Below are positions 21,311-32,689 of a stretch of DNA of 64,000 nt, piece by piece. Within the stretch, counting starts at the first letter, position 1. Every line of letters begins with the position of its first letter. The stretch covers positions 16,902,501-16,966,500 of the forward strand of contig NC_079886.1 of assembly GCF_029227915.1 (NCBI RefSeq). Reading direction: 5' to 3'. A program made the position numbers and the translations under genes. This DNA comes from Hydractinia symbiolongicarpus (lineage: Eukaryota > Cnidaria > Hydrozoa > Anthoathecata > Hydractiniidae). The notes under the pieces are model-generated. The model did no database searches. It saw nothing but the letters and a program-made list of their open reading frames with translations, and had not been told where the DNA came from.

Positions 21311-23946
21311 CAGGTCAGGTCAATCACCAACAACAAAGTAATGCTATTTTAAACAATCGAATAAATCAGTTTATAAAATGGTGGTACTTCATAATATTCA
21401 TGCTTTTCTTGAGTGAATTAATTTTTACTGGTAGCTGTATCAGTAACCCACTTTTCTTTACCCTACAGAGCCATGTGAATTCTGGAAAAATGTTGCTAGA
21501 ATGACATATAGATAGCTAGTTGTGAAATTTAGGTATTTATTTGTTTAGTAGTAGTTATCATAGTAAATTTTAGGGTTTAGAAATCTATAATTTTCTTTCT
21601 CTCGCTTAAAATTTATATTCTGGTTGTCACAGAATATTTTATAGATCGCTTCTCCTTTAACATTGAATTTCCAAATCTTGAAGCCTAATAATTCCATTGT
21701 TGTTAGTGAACAGTCATGGAGGATGATATCTATACGTTAAAAAAAGTCCTGGATATTTCTGATGTGTTGGTATGCTATAATGCATTGCGTAGTACTAAAC
21801 CGTGTGCCCACCCCAACTACCTCACCCACCCCATCAACCCTCACACATTTATAATAGCTACCTACCCTAATTCACACCTACGAAGCCAAAGGACTTACCC
21901 ACACGCCCACCCTCACCCAGCAAAAATACTTAACTACCCACCTCCATCCACCCACCCACCGCCCGCTACCCAGCCGAAAAAAATTCTTGCAATAATCGCC
22001 TAGCATTGAGCATGAAACTCGTCTTAAGTAATAGATACCAATCTATGTTTCTATTTTACGTAGTGTGCTAACTTATTGATGGAACTTTTCGCTAAGTGTG
22101 CAACTTGGAGAGGGTCAAAGACAGTTATATAACGGTCATGAAAAAGGCATAAAATTCAGTCAATCGGAGCATCTAATGGCATAATAGCAAACTTATATAG
22201 GACAATTTAAGGCGGGAAGTATGATGCCTACATGTTGGCCAGACCTGGTTTTCTTCTCTTTGTTACAAAAGCACTCAATTGGGCCAGCTTGATATGTGTT
22301 TTGTGTTCATGGCGATCCAGCGTATCCGCTGAGAGTGAAACTTTAGACATCATTCAGAGGAACTCATATCACTCAGCTTTAACTATTCTGGAAAAAAGTA
22401 ATGAGCTTTGCAAGCATAGTGGATATTTGAGGGGCATAATAAATTATTTTTGGTTTTGGTTTTATAAATTACTAAAAAATGTTTTGACATTGCACCACCT
22501 TACATTAACCTCACATAAGAAATTACTTTGTACAGCACAAATGTATGGAAATTTAAGAAATACAAGAGTACACAGCTTTCAGTTTTATACTTATTTAAAT
22601 ATAGTCATACACTGGTGAAATATTGCTGTACATTATATACTAAAAATATATATGGGAAAGGTATTGGTTGAAATTAGGGGCATAAATTTGCTTAACATTT
22701 CCATAAAAGTCATGTTCATTTGTTGTTGTTGATGCAATAATGGTTGTGTTTGAATTTACTGTTGTTTTATTAACTGTAACAAACCTTGCCATTTTTGTTG
22801 CTTTCATTTCATCTCTTTCTTACGTATCTCCATATATATTACACTTTTATCTCAGAGATAGTATCATTCGCCCGTCGCTTTCGCGAATTAGTGGAAATTT
22901 CACTTGAATCAGATTAACGCCTTCTGGTTTCTCCGAATGTCTTCAAAGAAGTAAACGCAAATCTTCAACTTAAGCAACTCTTTCCTTAAATTTTTGTTTT
23001 TATAAAAGGTTTTCCTCACGAGTTCATCTTTTATGATCATCAAAATGTTCAATAATGTCCCTTAATCTCTAAGCTACATGGCCGACAGAAAAATATTTAA
23101 ATCTCTTATGCCATTTAACGAGTTTCATAACTCAATGGCCGGCAAATAAAATTATTTGTTTCTTAACTAGTTCGCAAGTTGCAAGCAGAAATACGAGCCA
23201 GCACTTTGTTAATCGTTTCACACAAGAATGGCTTTAAAAGGTGGAGGGTTAGGTAAGGGTACTTAGAGACCGTGCTCTTTGCCTAAACGGACTGAGAAAC
23301 GTGGGCCTACGAGGCGCAAGCTAAAACATCTGTTGGTTACACGGACTATGCGGCGAAAAGAGTTATTTTGCGCACCAACACCGGAATTTGTGCAGGGTCA
23401 AATGCCCAGACGATATGACCAAGCGAACTGAAATAGTCAAAGACTAAAGTACTAAAAATATCAGAACAATTCTAAATCCAAAAATTTGAGTAAGGACAAA
23501 TGGAGTTGATATGGGAAGATGATTTAATACCAAATGTTGTGTTGACAATCGTGTAACACATTACAAGAAATAAGTATGTGTTATGTGCAACATTTTGATT
23601 CGTTACAAATAGAATAAAGATGTCCATTTGATTTGATCCTCATTGCCACGTGGTTGTAATCGTTTGTGATACATTTCATTTCATAAGGATACAGTCGGTA
23701 TGTATTGGAGTGCAGTAAAACTTTCAATGTGATTGAAGTTGAGTTAGAATCGTTCTTATGTTGTTTTATTAGCGCAGTATCGTTAGTTGTTGTATAAATA
23801 TCGCAATATCGCTGGTACACGGCTTTCCTTATTATTGTCTCAATCGATGTCATTATTTAACGAATTTGACAATAGCCCCGCAAGATGACAGTAGGTGAAT
23901 AGACTGATAATATTTCACCATGATTGTAACATTCTTCGCACAAGAT
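21311..23946. other. gene-free region with a C-rich tract
   Basis: A strongly strand-biased C/A-rich tract (21795-21975, many CCCAC/ACCCT words) gives a Pro/His-rich frame at 21716-22003 that I take as low-complexity rather than a gene. The minus-strand frame at 23581-23853 (90 codons) is not recognised and I cannot tell whether it is coding. Confidence 0.45.
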
Positions 23947-23951
23947 GTAAT
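23947..23951. repeat. target-site duplication of LTR element, left copy
   Basis: GTAAT directly before the left LTR is repeated directly after the right LTR (28835-28839). Confidence 0.85.
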
Positions 23952-24118
23952 TGTAGTATTTATCTATCATCAGATAAAAAGTATTCTTCTGATAAAAGAA
24001 GCTAATCACATATAAACATAAAGTCTGATATCAGATGCTGTGACACCATCTTGGATCGTGTTTTGAGAGCGAGCCGAAACTCACGGCATCCGATATATAC
24101 CTAGTAAAATATATTACA
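23952..24118 (-). repeat. 3' LTR of the Ty3-type element
   Basis: A 167-bp repeat identical by eye to 28668-28834. It starts TGTAGTATTTA and ends TATATTACA, giving TG...CA ends on either strand. Unusually short for an LTR. Confidence 0.92.
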
Positions 24119-24135
24119 ATCCCTCTTTTTCTCGA
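24119..24135 (-). promoter_or_regulatory. polypurine tract
   Basis: On the minus strand GAGAAAAAGAGGGAT lies directly before the 3' LTR, where plus-strand DNA synthesis would be primed. Confidence 0.8.
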
Positions 24136-24353
24136 AGTTATTGTTGTTGATTTCTTGATTGTTTGTTTTATAACATGTTCACATATTTGCTTTTCAACTC
24201 AGTTCCTCTGCACGTACATAAAACGTTTTTGTTCTTCAGCTATACACATCGGTCTTTTACTATATACATCGTATCGTTCGTCTGCTATATATATACATCG
24301 TTTATCATTATCGTTCTTGTTATCATTATCTTGTTATCGTTCTTATTTTTTCT

Positions 24354-27300
24354 CTAAGTCTTCTTCTTGCGCTTCGGATTGATGATGACGTAACGCTCTG
24401 TAGTTTTTCTTTGTCGTTTCGGGTAGGTTTTTGCACCGTTCTTGTGGTTTTTCTTTTCGTATAGATCTTCTTCTTTGTTATGGCCATCATTCGGTTTAGA
24501 TTGTTGGTTCTCATCAAAATTCGCATTGCTTGAGCAGGTACAAGGGTCTGCCCTGTTTCGCGCGTTAGAAACACTCGATTGCTTACCCTTCGCAGATCTA
24601 TACAGTTTCGCGTGTCCGTTTGCTCGTAGAAACGTTTTTCCTTCCTTGTTTCGAACCATGATGCTTCGTTTGTATACTTTAATGATGGTGAAGACTTCCT
24701 TTAACCAGGGCGGTGAAAGTTTGTTTTTGTTGTCGGTAAGATTTTTCAACAATACCTTTTGTCCGACTTCAAAAGTGACAGTTTTTGCCTTGCGGTTCTG
24801 GTCGGTGTTTTCCTTGGATTTCTGTTTGTGCTTTTCATCATTCTTGTTTACTTCTATATCCAATTCACTGTTGCTTTTCACAAGTTGACTAACGTCAGGA
24901 AGATCATTCGTTAGCGGTCTACCGAACATCAGTGTTGCAGGTGGAACTTTAGTTACGGTATGAGGTGTGGTTCGGTAACTCAAAAGGAATGTGTCAAGAG
25001 TTTTACGCCAATCCTTTCCAGTGATGACAGCAGTTTGATTGTGTCGCTTCAATGTGCGGTTAAATCTCTCAACCTCACCATTAGCTTGTGGCCAGTATGG
25101 AGTTGTACGCCGGTGTTTTATACCATGTTGTTGAAGGTATCGGCTGAATTTGAAGGACGTGAATTGTGAACCGTTGTCAGTTACAATTGTTTTTGAATAA
25201 CCAAAAATACTAAAGGTTCGCTTCATAACATTTATTATGTTTTGCACACCAGTGTTCTTGATAGAAGAAACTATTGGGTATCTGGATCTGTAATCAATCA
25301 AAACTAACAGGTTGTCACCAGAGGGATAAGGGCCTTGAATGTCCATTGCAATAGTGTTCCAAGGTTGTTTGGGAATTTCTGTTGGTTGTGACGGTTCATG
25401 CCTGGTGGTGGAGGGTGCAGTTACTTGGCAGGCATGACAGGTAAGTGTTAGATCTTCGATTTGTTTGTTCATCAGCGGCCACCAAACTTTTTCACGTAAT
25501 AGTAGTTTAGTTTTGGTTGTTCCTTGATGCGTAGCATGTGCTATCTGCAACATTTTCTGTTGTAGAGTGCTTGGGATGACAATTCGTTGTCCTTTGAGTA
25601 AAATGTTATTCACAAAGGATAACTCATGCTTTGCATGTCTGTATGGATTCAAAGCAGAATCTTTTGGCCAGGCCTTCGAGTTAATGGCTTTGGTGACTTT
25701 TTGAAGAATGATGTCTTTTGCAGTTTCATCTTGTATCTCTTCGATATTGCAGCTTTTAGGTACTGCTTCTGCTGCTGTAAAGTTGATAAAGGATTCAATT
25801 GAGTCGTCAGTTTCTCCTTCACTGTCTGTACAAACAGGGTCTCTTGATAGTATGTCAGCAGCATTTTTGGCACCAGAAATGTATTTTAATTTGTAGTTAT
25901 ACCCTTGTATGCGAAGAAGCCATCTCTGGATCCTCGGTGGTGGAGATGTGGAAGTTGGTGACATTACGTGCAAAAGACTCTTGTGATCAGTGGTGATATC
26001 GAAGTCACGGTCATATATGAAAAAGTGAAAGTGTGTGCAGCCAAAGGCAACTGCAAGAGCTTCTCGTTCTGTTTGTGAGTATCTCTGTTCAACAGGTGTT
26101 AATGCTCTACTTCCATATGCTACCGGCTTGAAGTTTCCATCTTTCTGTTTCTGTGTAAGTATGGCACCAAGACCATACGGACTTGCATCAACAATTATGT
26201 CTGTTTCCGCCTCAGGATTGTAAAATGCCATAGTTTCAGAAGTGCAAAGTTTTTCTTTGAGTAAATCAAATGATTTCTGTTCAAGATCTGTCCATATGAA
26301 TGGTGTATTTTTCTTGGTGAGTTTCCTCAGTGGAGCTGATAATGTACTGTAGTCTTTGATGAACTGACTGCAATAATTTACTAGACCAAGAAAGGATCTG
26401 ACTTCTGTCGATGTTGTTGGTGTTTTGAATTTGTTGACTGCAGTGACTTTGGAAGGGTCTGGAGATATGCCATCTGTTGTGAGAGTATATCCACTAAATA
26501 AAATTTTATTCTTGCTAAACTCACATTTTTCTGGGTTGACACGCAGGCCATTCTCAGAAAGATTACGAAGAACCTTATCGAGATTGCGGTCATGCTCAGC
26601 TTGTGTTTTTCCCCAGATAAAAATATCATCAGAGATGTTCTTTGCCCCTTCACAATCAGCAATTACCATTTCAATATTTTTCTGAAAATGTTCAAAGGCA
26701 CTTGAAATACCATATATGAGACGCTTGTATCTGAAAATTCCTTTATGGGTAATGAAGGCAGTAATGTTTCTGCTTTCTTCGGCTAACTCAATTTGATGGT
26801 AGCCTTCTCGCAGGTCAATTTTTGAGAAGACAGTGGCTCCATTTAATAATGGTAGGATTTCTTCCAGTTTTGGAATAGGATGCTTCTCTCTGATAATGGC
26901 AGTGTTTGCTCTGCGCATGTCCACACACAATCTAATTTTGCCATTTTTCTTAGGTACTGCGACAATTGGTGAAACCCACGAAGTTGGTCCATTAACTGGC
27001 TCAATGATATCTAATTTCAGCAGTCTATCGAGCTCTGCTTCAACTTTCTTTCTGGTGTGAAACGGCAGTCTCCTAGTTGGTTGCTGGATGGGGGTGACAT
27101 CTGGATCAATATGGAGTTTCTGTTTGAAGTTGTTAAGTTTTCCCATTCCTTTGAATACCTTGTTGTTTTTGTTGAGGACTTGTTCTGTTGATACTGGTAT
27201 GCCTTTTGACAGACTTCTGCTACCTAACTGGAATGTTCTATGGTTGATGGGTGTTGTAGCTGGTCCAATTCGTAATAGATCTAGCTGCTCAGCTGTTTTG

Positions 27301-28490
27301 TGACCAAGTAAATTGCCTCCTTGACCAGGTATTACGTAGAATTTTGCTAGTATTTTATGGTGATTTGCTGCAACTGTAGCTTTGAAGGTACCAGTGATTG
27401 GGAGCTTCTTAGTAGCATTGTATGGGTAGATTCGGGCATTGGATTTCTGAAGCTGGATGTTGCTGAATAAGCGTTTATAGGTTCGAAAATCGATGATATT
27501 TGTTGTGCTTCCAGAATCAATGATAGCAGTCATTTCGCTATTGTTTACTAGAACGGGGAAGTTATTTGACTTCGTAGTGTTCATCTTGTATAGGTAGATA
27601 TCCTCATCTTCGTCATCAGAGTTTTCATGGTTGGTTTGATGAACTTGCTGTTTATTTTTGGTGCGGCACATTTTTGCAAAATGTCCTTTAATACCACATT
27701 TGTTACATGTTTTATCTCTTGATCTCCGACATTCATGACTTTTGTGGTTCTTCATACCACAGCGACCACATTCTGGTTTGTTGAATGATTTGGTTGGGTT
27801 GTTCCGATGTGGTGGTGCATTGTGTTTCCTATGGCTACGATGAGGTGGTCTACGCCCATGTAGTTTGTTGATTTGTTCAGAGCTTTCTTCTTCAGTGTCA
27901 TGTTGTGTTTGTTTACCATTAGCTATTTCTTTGTTTTGGTGTTCTGCAGATTCAAAAAGTCGTCCAAGGTCCTGTGTTTTCTGGAGATTCAAATCAGTTT
28001 CCATAAGTAAACGTTTGCGGAATTTAATATTCGATGTTTTTGCTATGACCATGTCTCGGATTTCATTGTCAGTTTCTGATCCATATTCACAATATAAGGA
28101 AAGTTGTCGTAGACGGGTAATGAATTGATCCGTACTTTCCCCTACTTGTTGTGAGGCTTGGTGAAATTTATGCCTTTCGAAAGGTATGTTCTTTTTGACT
28201 GAAAAATGTTCATCAAATTTATGGAGGGCTTCTTCAAATGTTGTTCCAGGATCAGAGAAAGTTTCAAATATTTCCTGGCATTTAGGTCCAATCATGTGGA
28301 GTAAAATTGCCCTCTTTCTTTCATCATCCCTAACTCCACTTGCTAGTATGTAGTATTTAAGACTGGTCTGCCATTTCGTCCATCGTTGACCAACTGAAGT
28401 CGGTTCTCCATTTGGGTCAAAGGGTGGTATGGCTGGAAGTTGCAAAACGGACATGCTAGCTGCACAGAAATGCTCAGAGCGCGCGCACAA
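24354..28490 (-). CDS. Ty3-type Gag-Pol polyprotein
   Basis: An open frame of 1378 codons. The likely start is the inner Met of MSVLQLPAIPPFDPNGEP at about 28454. In order: Gag (about residues 13-230); two CCHC zinc knuckles (CGRCGMKNHKSHEC and CNKCGIKGHFAKMC, about 235-275); aspartic protease (AIIDSGSTTNI, about 325); reverse transcriptase (about 460-640, with VFSKIDLREGYHQI and ISDD at the YxDD position); RNase H (IVDASPYGLGAILTQ); integrase with a His-His-Cys-Cys finger (HATHQGTTKT...CHACQ) and the D-D-E core (AMDIQGPYPSG, TDNGSQF, NGEVERFNRTL). The C-terminus is basic. Gag and Pol share one frame with no frameshift. All key catalytic residues appear present. Confidence 0.95.
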   Translation of the reverse strand: MCARSEHFCAASMSVLQLPAIPPFDPNGEPTSVGQRWTKWQTSLKYYILASGVRDDERKRAILLHMIGPKCQEIFETFSDPGTTFEEALHKFDEHFSVKKNIPFERHKFHQASQQVGESTDQFITRLRQLSLYCEYGSETDNEIRDMVIAKTSNIKFRKRLLMETDLNLQKTQDLGRLFESAEHQNKEIANGKQTQHDTEEESSEQINKLHGRRPPHRSHRKHNAPPHRNNPTKSFNKPECGRCGMKNHKSHECRRSRDKTCNKCGIKGHFAKMCRTKNKQQVHQTNHENSDDEDEDIYLYKMNTTKSNNFPVLVNNSEMTAIIDSGSTTNIIDFRTYKRLFSNIQLQKSNARIYPYNATKKLPITGTFKATVAANHHKILAKFYVIPGQGGNLLGHKTAEQLDLLRIGPATTPINHRTFQLGSRSLSKGIPVSTEQVLNKNNKVFKGMGKLNNFKQKLHIDPDVTPIQQPTRRLPFHTRKKVEAELDRLLKLDIIEPVNGPTSWVSPIVAVPKKNGKIRLCVDMRRANTAIIREKHPIPKLEEILPLLNGATVFSKIDLREGYHQIELAEESRNITAFITHKGIFRYKRLIYGISSAFEHFQKNIEMVIADCEGAKNISDDIFIWGKTQAEHDRNLDKVLRNLSENGLRVNPEKCEFSKNKILFSGYTLTTDGISPDPSKVTAVNKFKTPTTSTEVRSFLGLVNYCSQFIKDYSTLSAPLRKLTKKNTPFIWTDLEQKSFDLLKEKLCTSETMAFYNPEAETDIIVDASPYGLGAILTQKQKDGNFKPVAYGSRALTPVEQRYSQTEREALAVAFGCTHFHFFIYDRDFDITTDHKSLLHVMSPTSTSPPPRIQRWLLRIQGYNYKLKYISGAKNAADILSRDPVCTDSEGETDDSIESFINFTAAEAVPKSCNIEEIQDETAKDIILQKVTKAINSKAWPKDSALNPYRHAKHELSFVNNILLKGQRIVIPSTLQQKMLQIAHATHQGTTKTKLLLREKVWWPLMNKQIEDLTLTCHACQVTAPSTTRHEPSQPTEIPKQPWNTIAMDIQGPYPSGDNLLVLIDYRSRYPIVSSIKNTGVQNIINVMKRTFSIFGYSKTIVTDNGSQFTSFKFSRYLQQHGIKHRRTTPYWPQANGEVERFNRTLKRHNQTAVITGKDWRKTLDTFLLSYRTTPHTVTKVPPATLMFGRPLTNDLPDVSQLVKSNSELDIEVNKNDEKHKQKSKENTDQNRKAKTVTFEVGQKVLLKNLTDNKNKLSPPWLKEVFTIIKVYKRSIMVRNKEGKTFLRANGHAKLYRSAKGKQSSVSNARNRADPCTCSSNANFDENQQSKPNDGHNKEEDLYEKKNHKNGAKTYPKRQRKTTERYVIINPKRKKKT

Positions 28491-28650
28491 GTATAACTAT
28501 CGCTTGAAATTACAAAGGACAGCCTAGCAAAGTTTCCTTTCGCACAGTAAGAGTCAACAAAATTTGTTGTTTTGATTCGAAAATTCACACGTCTTGTTTC
28601 ACGCGAGATTGCTTTGTAATTATGAAATATACCTCTCCATGAGTTCTTGG

Positions 28651-28664
28651 AATCCTCGTCGCCA
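28651..28664 (-). promoter_or_regulatory. tRNA primer-binding site
   Basis: Three bases inside the 5' LTR, the minus strand reads TGGCGACGAGGAT. This is complementary to the 3' end of metazoan tRNA-Ser(GCU), which I recall as ending CCTCGTCG plus CCA. The tRNA identity is from memory. Confidence 0.75.
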
Positions 28665-28667
28665 ATT

Positions 28668-28834
28668 TGTAGTATTTATCTATCATCAGATAAAAAGTAT
28701 TCTTCTGATAAAAGAAGCTAATCACATATAAACATAAAGTCTGATATCAGATGCTGTGACACCATCTTGGATCGTGTTTTGAGAGCGAGCCGAAACTCAC
28801 GGCATCCGATATATACCTAGTAAAATATATTACA
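28668..28834 (-). repeat. 5' LTR of the Ty3-type element
   Basis: Identical by eye to 23952-24118. The target duplication GTAAT follows at 28835-28839. Confidence 0.92.
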
Positions 28835-28839
28835 GTAAT

Positions 28840-31139
28840 AACCTTTTAAACTATGTTTCATCCACTGATGCAAATCATATATATTGATAAAATTATATAT
28901 ATGTAAGCACATTTTTCGTATTGTTCGATTCGAAATCGATGGTAAATAATTTATATTTTCGACTACTGGTCATTTAGTATTTGGGAAATCATTGGCCTGC
29001 TGCCAACCACTCAAACAGGCGTTTTAAAAACAGACTTTCGCATTCTAGACAGATCGCAAAAATTTAAGATTTCTGCGTTCAGCCCGGATTGCAACAATTT
29101 CCCATTTAGGTATTTCCCATCATTTAGCACATGCGCAGTAACTACAAAACAATATTTTCACGTTGCTGTTTTTGTTGTTGTTGTTCGATCGTCAAAATGA
29201 CTCAGATGTTCCCGTTGTTCATTGACTCTTTTTCTTAAATTTGATAAAAATCAAAAGAAGGAAACAGTCGCTAGAATTTTTTTAATGAACTTAGATAGAA
29301 GAAGAATTTCGCGCAATATTGACCCAACTTGTTGTGCAGCAACTGAAAAATGTCCAACTGCACATTGATGTTAAAATTTCATTTTACGAAGTTTTATTGC
29401 TTGACATATGGCGATATTATACTAACTTACTGAAGCGCCAATTGGACAAAAAGTGCGAAAAGAATTAGTAAACCTTTGTAATGAGATATAGCGTTTATAT
29501 TGGGCATTTTAATCTTAAAAGTTTTTGATAAATTTAGACAATATCACAGAGTGCTAAATCCAGAAAAATCTTAAAATATTGTTCAAAATTAAAAATTTCG
29601 TAGGGCGTAAATGGGCATAAATTCAGAAAAAATTAACCCCCTAAGACGTAAATGCGTGTTTGAACAAGGGGTTAAACTATTGAACTATCAATCCTCAAAT
29701 AATGCATTTTTATGAAGAAAACACTGTAATATCTCAAGAATTTTAAAATGTATGACATGTTTTGAAAATAAACGTGGCGTACTCACTACCTGCTTAAAAT
29801 TTTTCCAAACTTTTTCTTGGCTTTTGCAGAAAGTCTTAGGTTTATTGGTCGGTACTTGTGTTATTGTCAAAGGTGTCCCAGGTATGGCATATTGGCATAT
29901 CCCGCTCCCCCTCCTGGAATTATAGGGAAAATAACTATAAGTATAATGGTGGCACGCTGTCATGTGTCAATAATGAATTACACGCGTGTATTTGCGCAAC
30001 TTCTCATGTGGAAATACGTCATTACATTTGGTGACACTCTACACAAGTTAACTAATCTGTGACGCAACACTTTTCTTGTTTTTAGATGCTTAGCTGATAT
30101 AAGAGACTTGATTGTTCAAGTGCTTTGTTTAACCAATTACGAGATATAGACAAGTAATAGAGACAATAGTCTTGTTGATTCAGGAATTATTTTGCAATAT
30201 CAAATTTCTCCTCTCGTTTTCACAATAAAGAAGGGTTTTGTTGGACACAGAATTGTATCGAAGAAACCAAAGTTCTCAAGGACACATGGTTCAACCAAGG
30301 AGTGAAGAGATGAGTAAGAGTTTCGTCTATCTGAAAATATTAGTTCGCTAAATTTATTTGTTTTTTAAAGAAACGACACTTTTTAATTGCAAATTTGTAA
30401 ACAAGAAAAATAAAACAAAACAAGAAAAAAGAGAAGAAAATAAAAATTATAATGATATTGTTAGCAATGAAAAATTTATAAAAAATCAATTTTAAATTCC
30501 GAGTTGGATAGATTTTACATTTAGTTTTTTTTTGGGATAGATAGACAATTACATTCAGCGTTAAATTTGATATAACATTTTTCGACTTGCTAACTTCCAA
30601 ATTTCACTTGAGTGGAATAAGGTAGAAGAATTTGTATTTTGCGATTGTGATTGTGAAAAGTTATTAAAGTCTCGATATTTCAAAACGTCGTATCAAATAT
30701 CGGTTATCTTTTTAATTTATCAACAAATAAATAAATAAATAAATAACTTTATTAGCTATCATTATTGACGAATTTATTGTAGTCATAGCAGGTAATTTTT
30801 GTGAATGATAACATTTCGGACTAATGAAATTAATTTCAAACGTAAAGTAAACAATCTTGAGGTCAAGTTGTCAAGGTACATGTTTTGTCCAAATTTCAGC
30901 TTAGGCGGAATGTTCTTCTTATTTTTGTTACACTTTTTCGCCCGATTTGTGTTTTTCCAAAAATGCTGCAAAATTAAATTTACCCCTCGGCGTACATTAT
31001 TATGTTTCTAAAATCTTAGAATCAACCTTCATACCAGAGCTCCTTGTCTCTTTTTATATCTAAGAAATATCTATGTCTACGAACGTTATTAATATATGCT
31101 TTGGCAGTAAAATATACTGGCCACATAAACTCCTTCAAC
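28840..31139. other. gene-free AT-rich region upstream of the ankyrin gene
   Basis: I see no gene. A short (AAAT)n run lies at 30724-30746. The promoter of the ankyrin gene should lie in the right part, but no clear element stands out. Confidence 0.5.
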
Positions 31140-32689
31140 ATGTCTTTAGGTATACACGACGCAACTCGGAGCAACGACATCGCTACGTTGACGAAAATAC
31201 TGTCGACAAATGATGACGTTAACAAAACAAAGGGCGACATACGAAACACGGCACTGCATATTGCTTCGTCAAAAGGACACGTGCAGGCTGCTGAACTACT
31301 CATAACAAAGGGGGCAGACACACATTTACGTAACAAAAGGGGCTACCTTCCCTCACATCTTGCAGCGATATACCACCACGAAAACGTGTTGTCGTTCCTG
31401 TTATCGCTTGATAAATCCTTACTTGACGCCGTAGACTCTTCCGGAAACAGTTTGCTGCATATCGCTGCATGGAAGAGGGATCCAGAAGTGATCGAATTCT
31501 TACTGCGAAAAGGCATAGACATATCTTTAAAAAACAGAGACGGAAACACCGCTTACCACACCGCTGTACTGTGGAATCGTTCATACATCTTAAAAATTTT
31601 ACTTAAAGCGAACAAGGCACATGTGAATGAAGTAAACAGAAAAGGGCAGACACCACTGCATATTGCGTCCGAGAAGGAGTACGATGAATGCGTGCAATGT
31701 CTGCTACTTCATCAAGCAAATCCTTTGATAAAAGACTCGTTTGGTAAGACAGCGGTTGATGTGGCATCTGAGGAAACAAAAAAAGTCTACATGAAGTATG
31801 AGTACTATAAGAAGATCGTAGCCAGGTAGGTCTATCAACGCCGATTGTGACACTTCTAGCAAGAGGACTTAACAAAAAAATCACAGCAATTTCATGCAAA
31901 AAATACGATTTTCATTTTCGTTTTAGATGCGCTGAAGGTATGGCTCCCATTATTGCTGCACGTAAATACTTCGACGAGAGTACAGCTCTCCATATTGTAG
32001 CATCATTTAACGATAGCCGAACTACGATACATCAGCTTGTTCAAGGTGGTGCAAATATAAATGCACACGATGCATATAATCATACGCCCTTAGAATACGC
32101 CCTGCTGGCAGGAAATATACATAACATAAGCGCATTGATGGGATTAGGTGGGAATAGTGACAACTTTGACGAAGAACACGGGTTTACACCTTTACATATG
32201 GCTGTACAAAGGCATGATATAAAGCTGTTAGAACTTCTACTGAGACATAAGAGCAATGTAAACGCAGTGGATAATAACAGCGAAACACCACTTTTATATG
32301 CAGTCGCTAATAACGAACTCAGAGCAGTGCGACTGTTGTTGAAATACGGTGCCGATATTACAATTACCGACAGGCACGGAAACACTGCTTTGCATTTGGC
32401 TGTCACAGGGAATAGCGGGCCGATCACAGAGGTATTATTGAATGAAAATGTCGATGCTATTAACGATGTGAATCAATTTGGACACACGCCGTTAATGTGT
32501 GCTGTGTTGGGCAGAAATGTTGGTCTTACAAATATGCTGTTGACCTACGGAGCTGACTTTTTTATAAAAGACAAAAACGGAAAATCTATTTATGCTCTGG
32601 CCATAAACACAAAAAATGGCGAGTTGATAAAAACAATTGAGAGCTGGAGTTTGAAATTTCAAGCAGCAAAATCGAACCAACGGTCTTGA
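31140..32689 (+). CDS. ankyrin-repeat protein, two exons
   Basis: Exon 1 is 31140-31825, the intron 31826-31926 (GTAGGT...TTTTAG) and exon 2 31927-32689, giving 482 residues. The start MSLGIHDATRSND is chosen because it begins the repeat-like fold; the frame is open to an earlier Met at 31044 with a hydrophobic leader of unclear value. Almost the whole protein is ankyrin repeats, about 12-13 in all, with clear cores such as NTALHIASSKGHVQAAELLI, KGQTPLHIASEKEYDEC, GFTPLHMAVQRHDIKLLELL and HGNTALHLAVTGNSGPI. There is no other domain, signal peptide or membrane segment, so it is probably a cytosolic binding scaffold. Ankyrin repeats are too common to name an orthologue. Confidence 0.85.

Larger units (their letters stand above)
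23952..28834 (-). mobile_element. young Ty3/gypsy-type LTR retrotransposon
   Basis: A complete 4883-bp element: 5' LTR (28668-28834), primer-binding site, fused gag-pol ORF, polypurine tract and 3' LTR (23952-24118), with a 5-bp GTAAT target duplication. The order protease, RT, RNase H, integrase marks it as Ty3-type. Identical LTRs, the intact duplication and the unbroken ORF suggest a recent insertion. No envelope ORF is present. Confidence 0.95.

Noticed and set aside
21716-22003. Pro/His-rich 95-codon frame
   Set aside because: It is produced by a C/A-rich low-complexity tract and not by a gene-like composition.
24442-28128. Many plus-strand frames across 24.4-28.1 kb
   Set aside because: They are the antisense shadow of the gag-pol frame.
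31044-31139. Earlier Met giving the ankyrin protein a hydrophobic leader
   Set aside because: The leader does not look like a good signal peptide, and the later Met starts directly before the repeat domain. It cannot be excluded.
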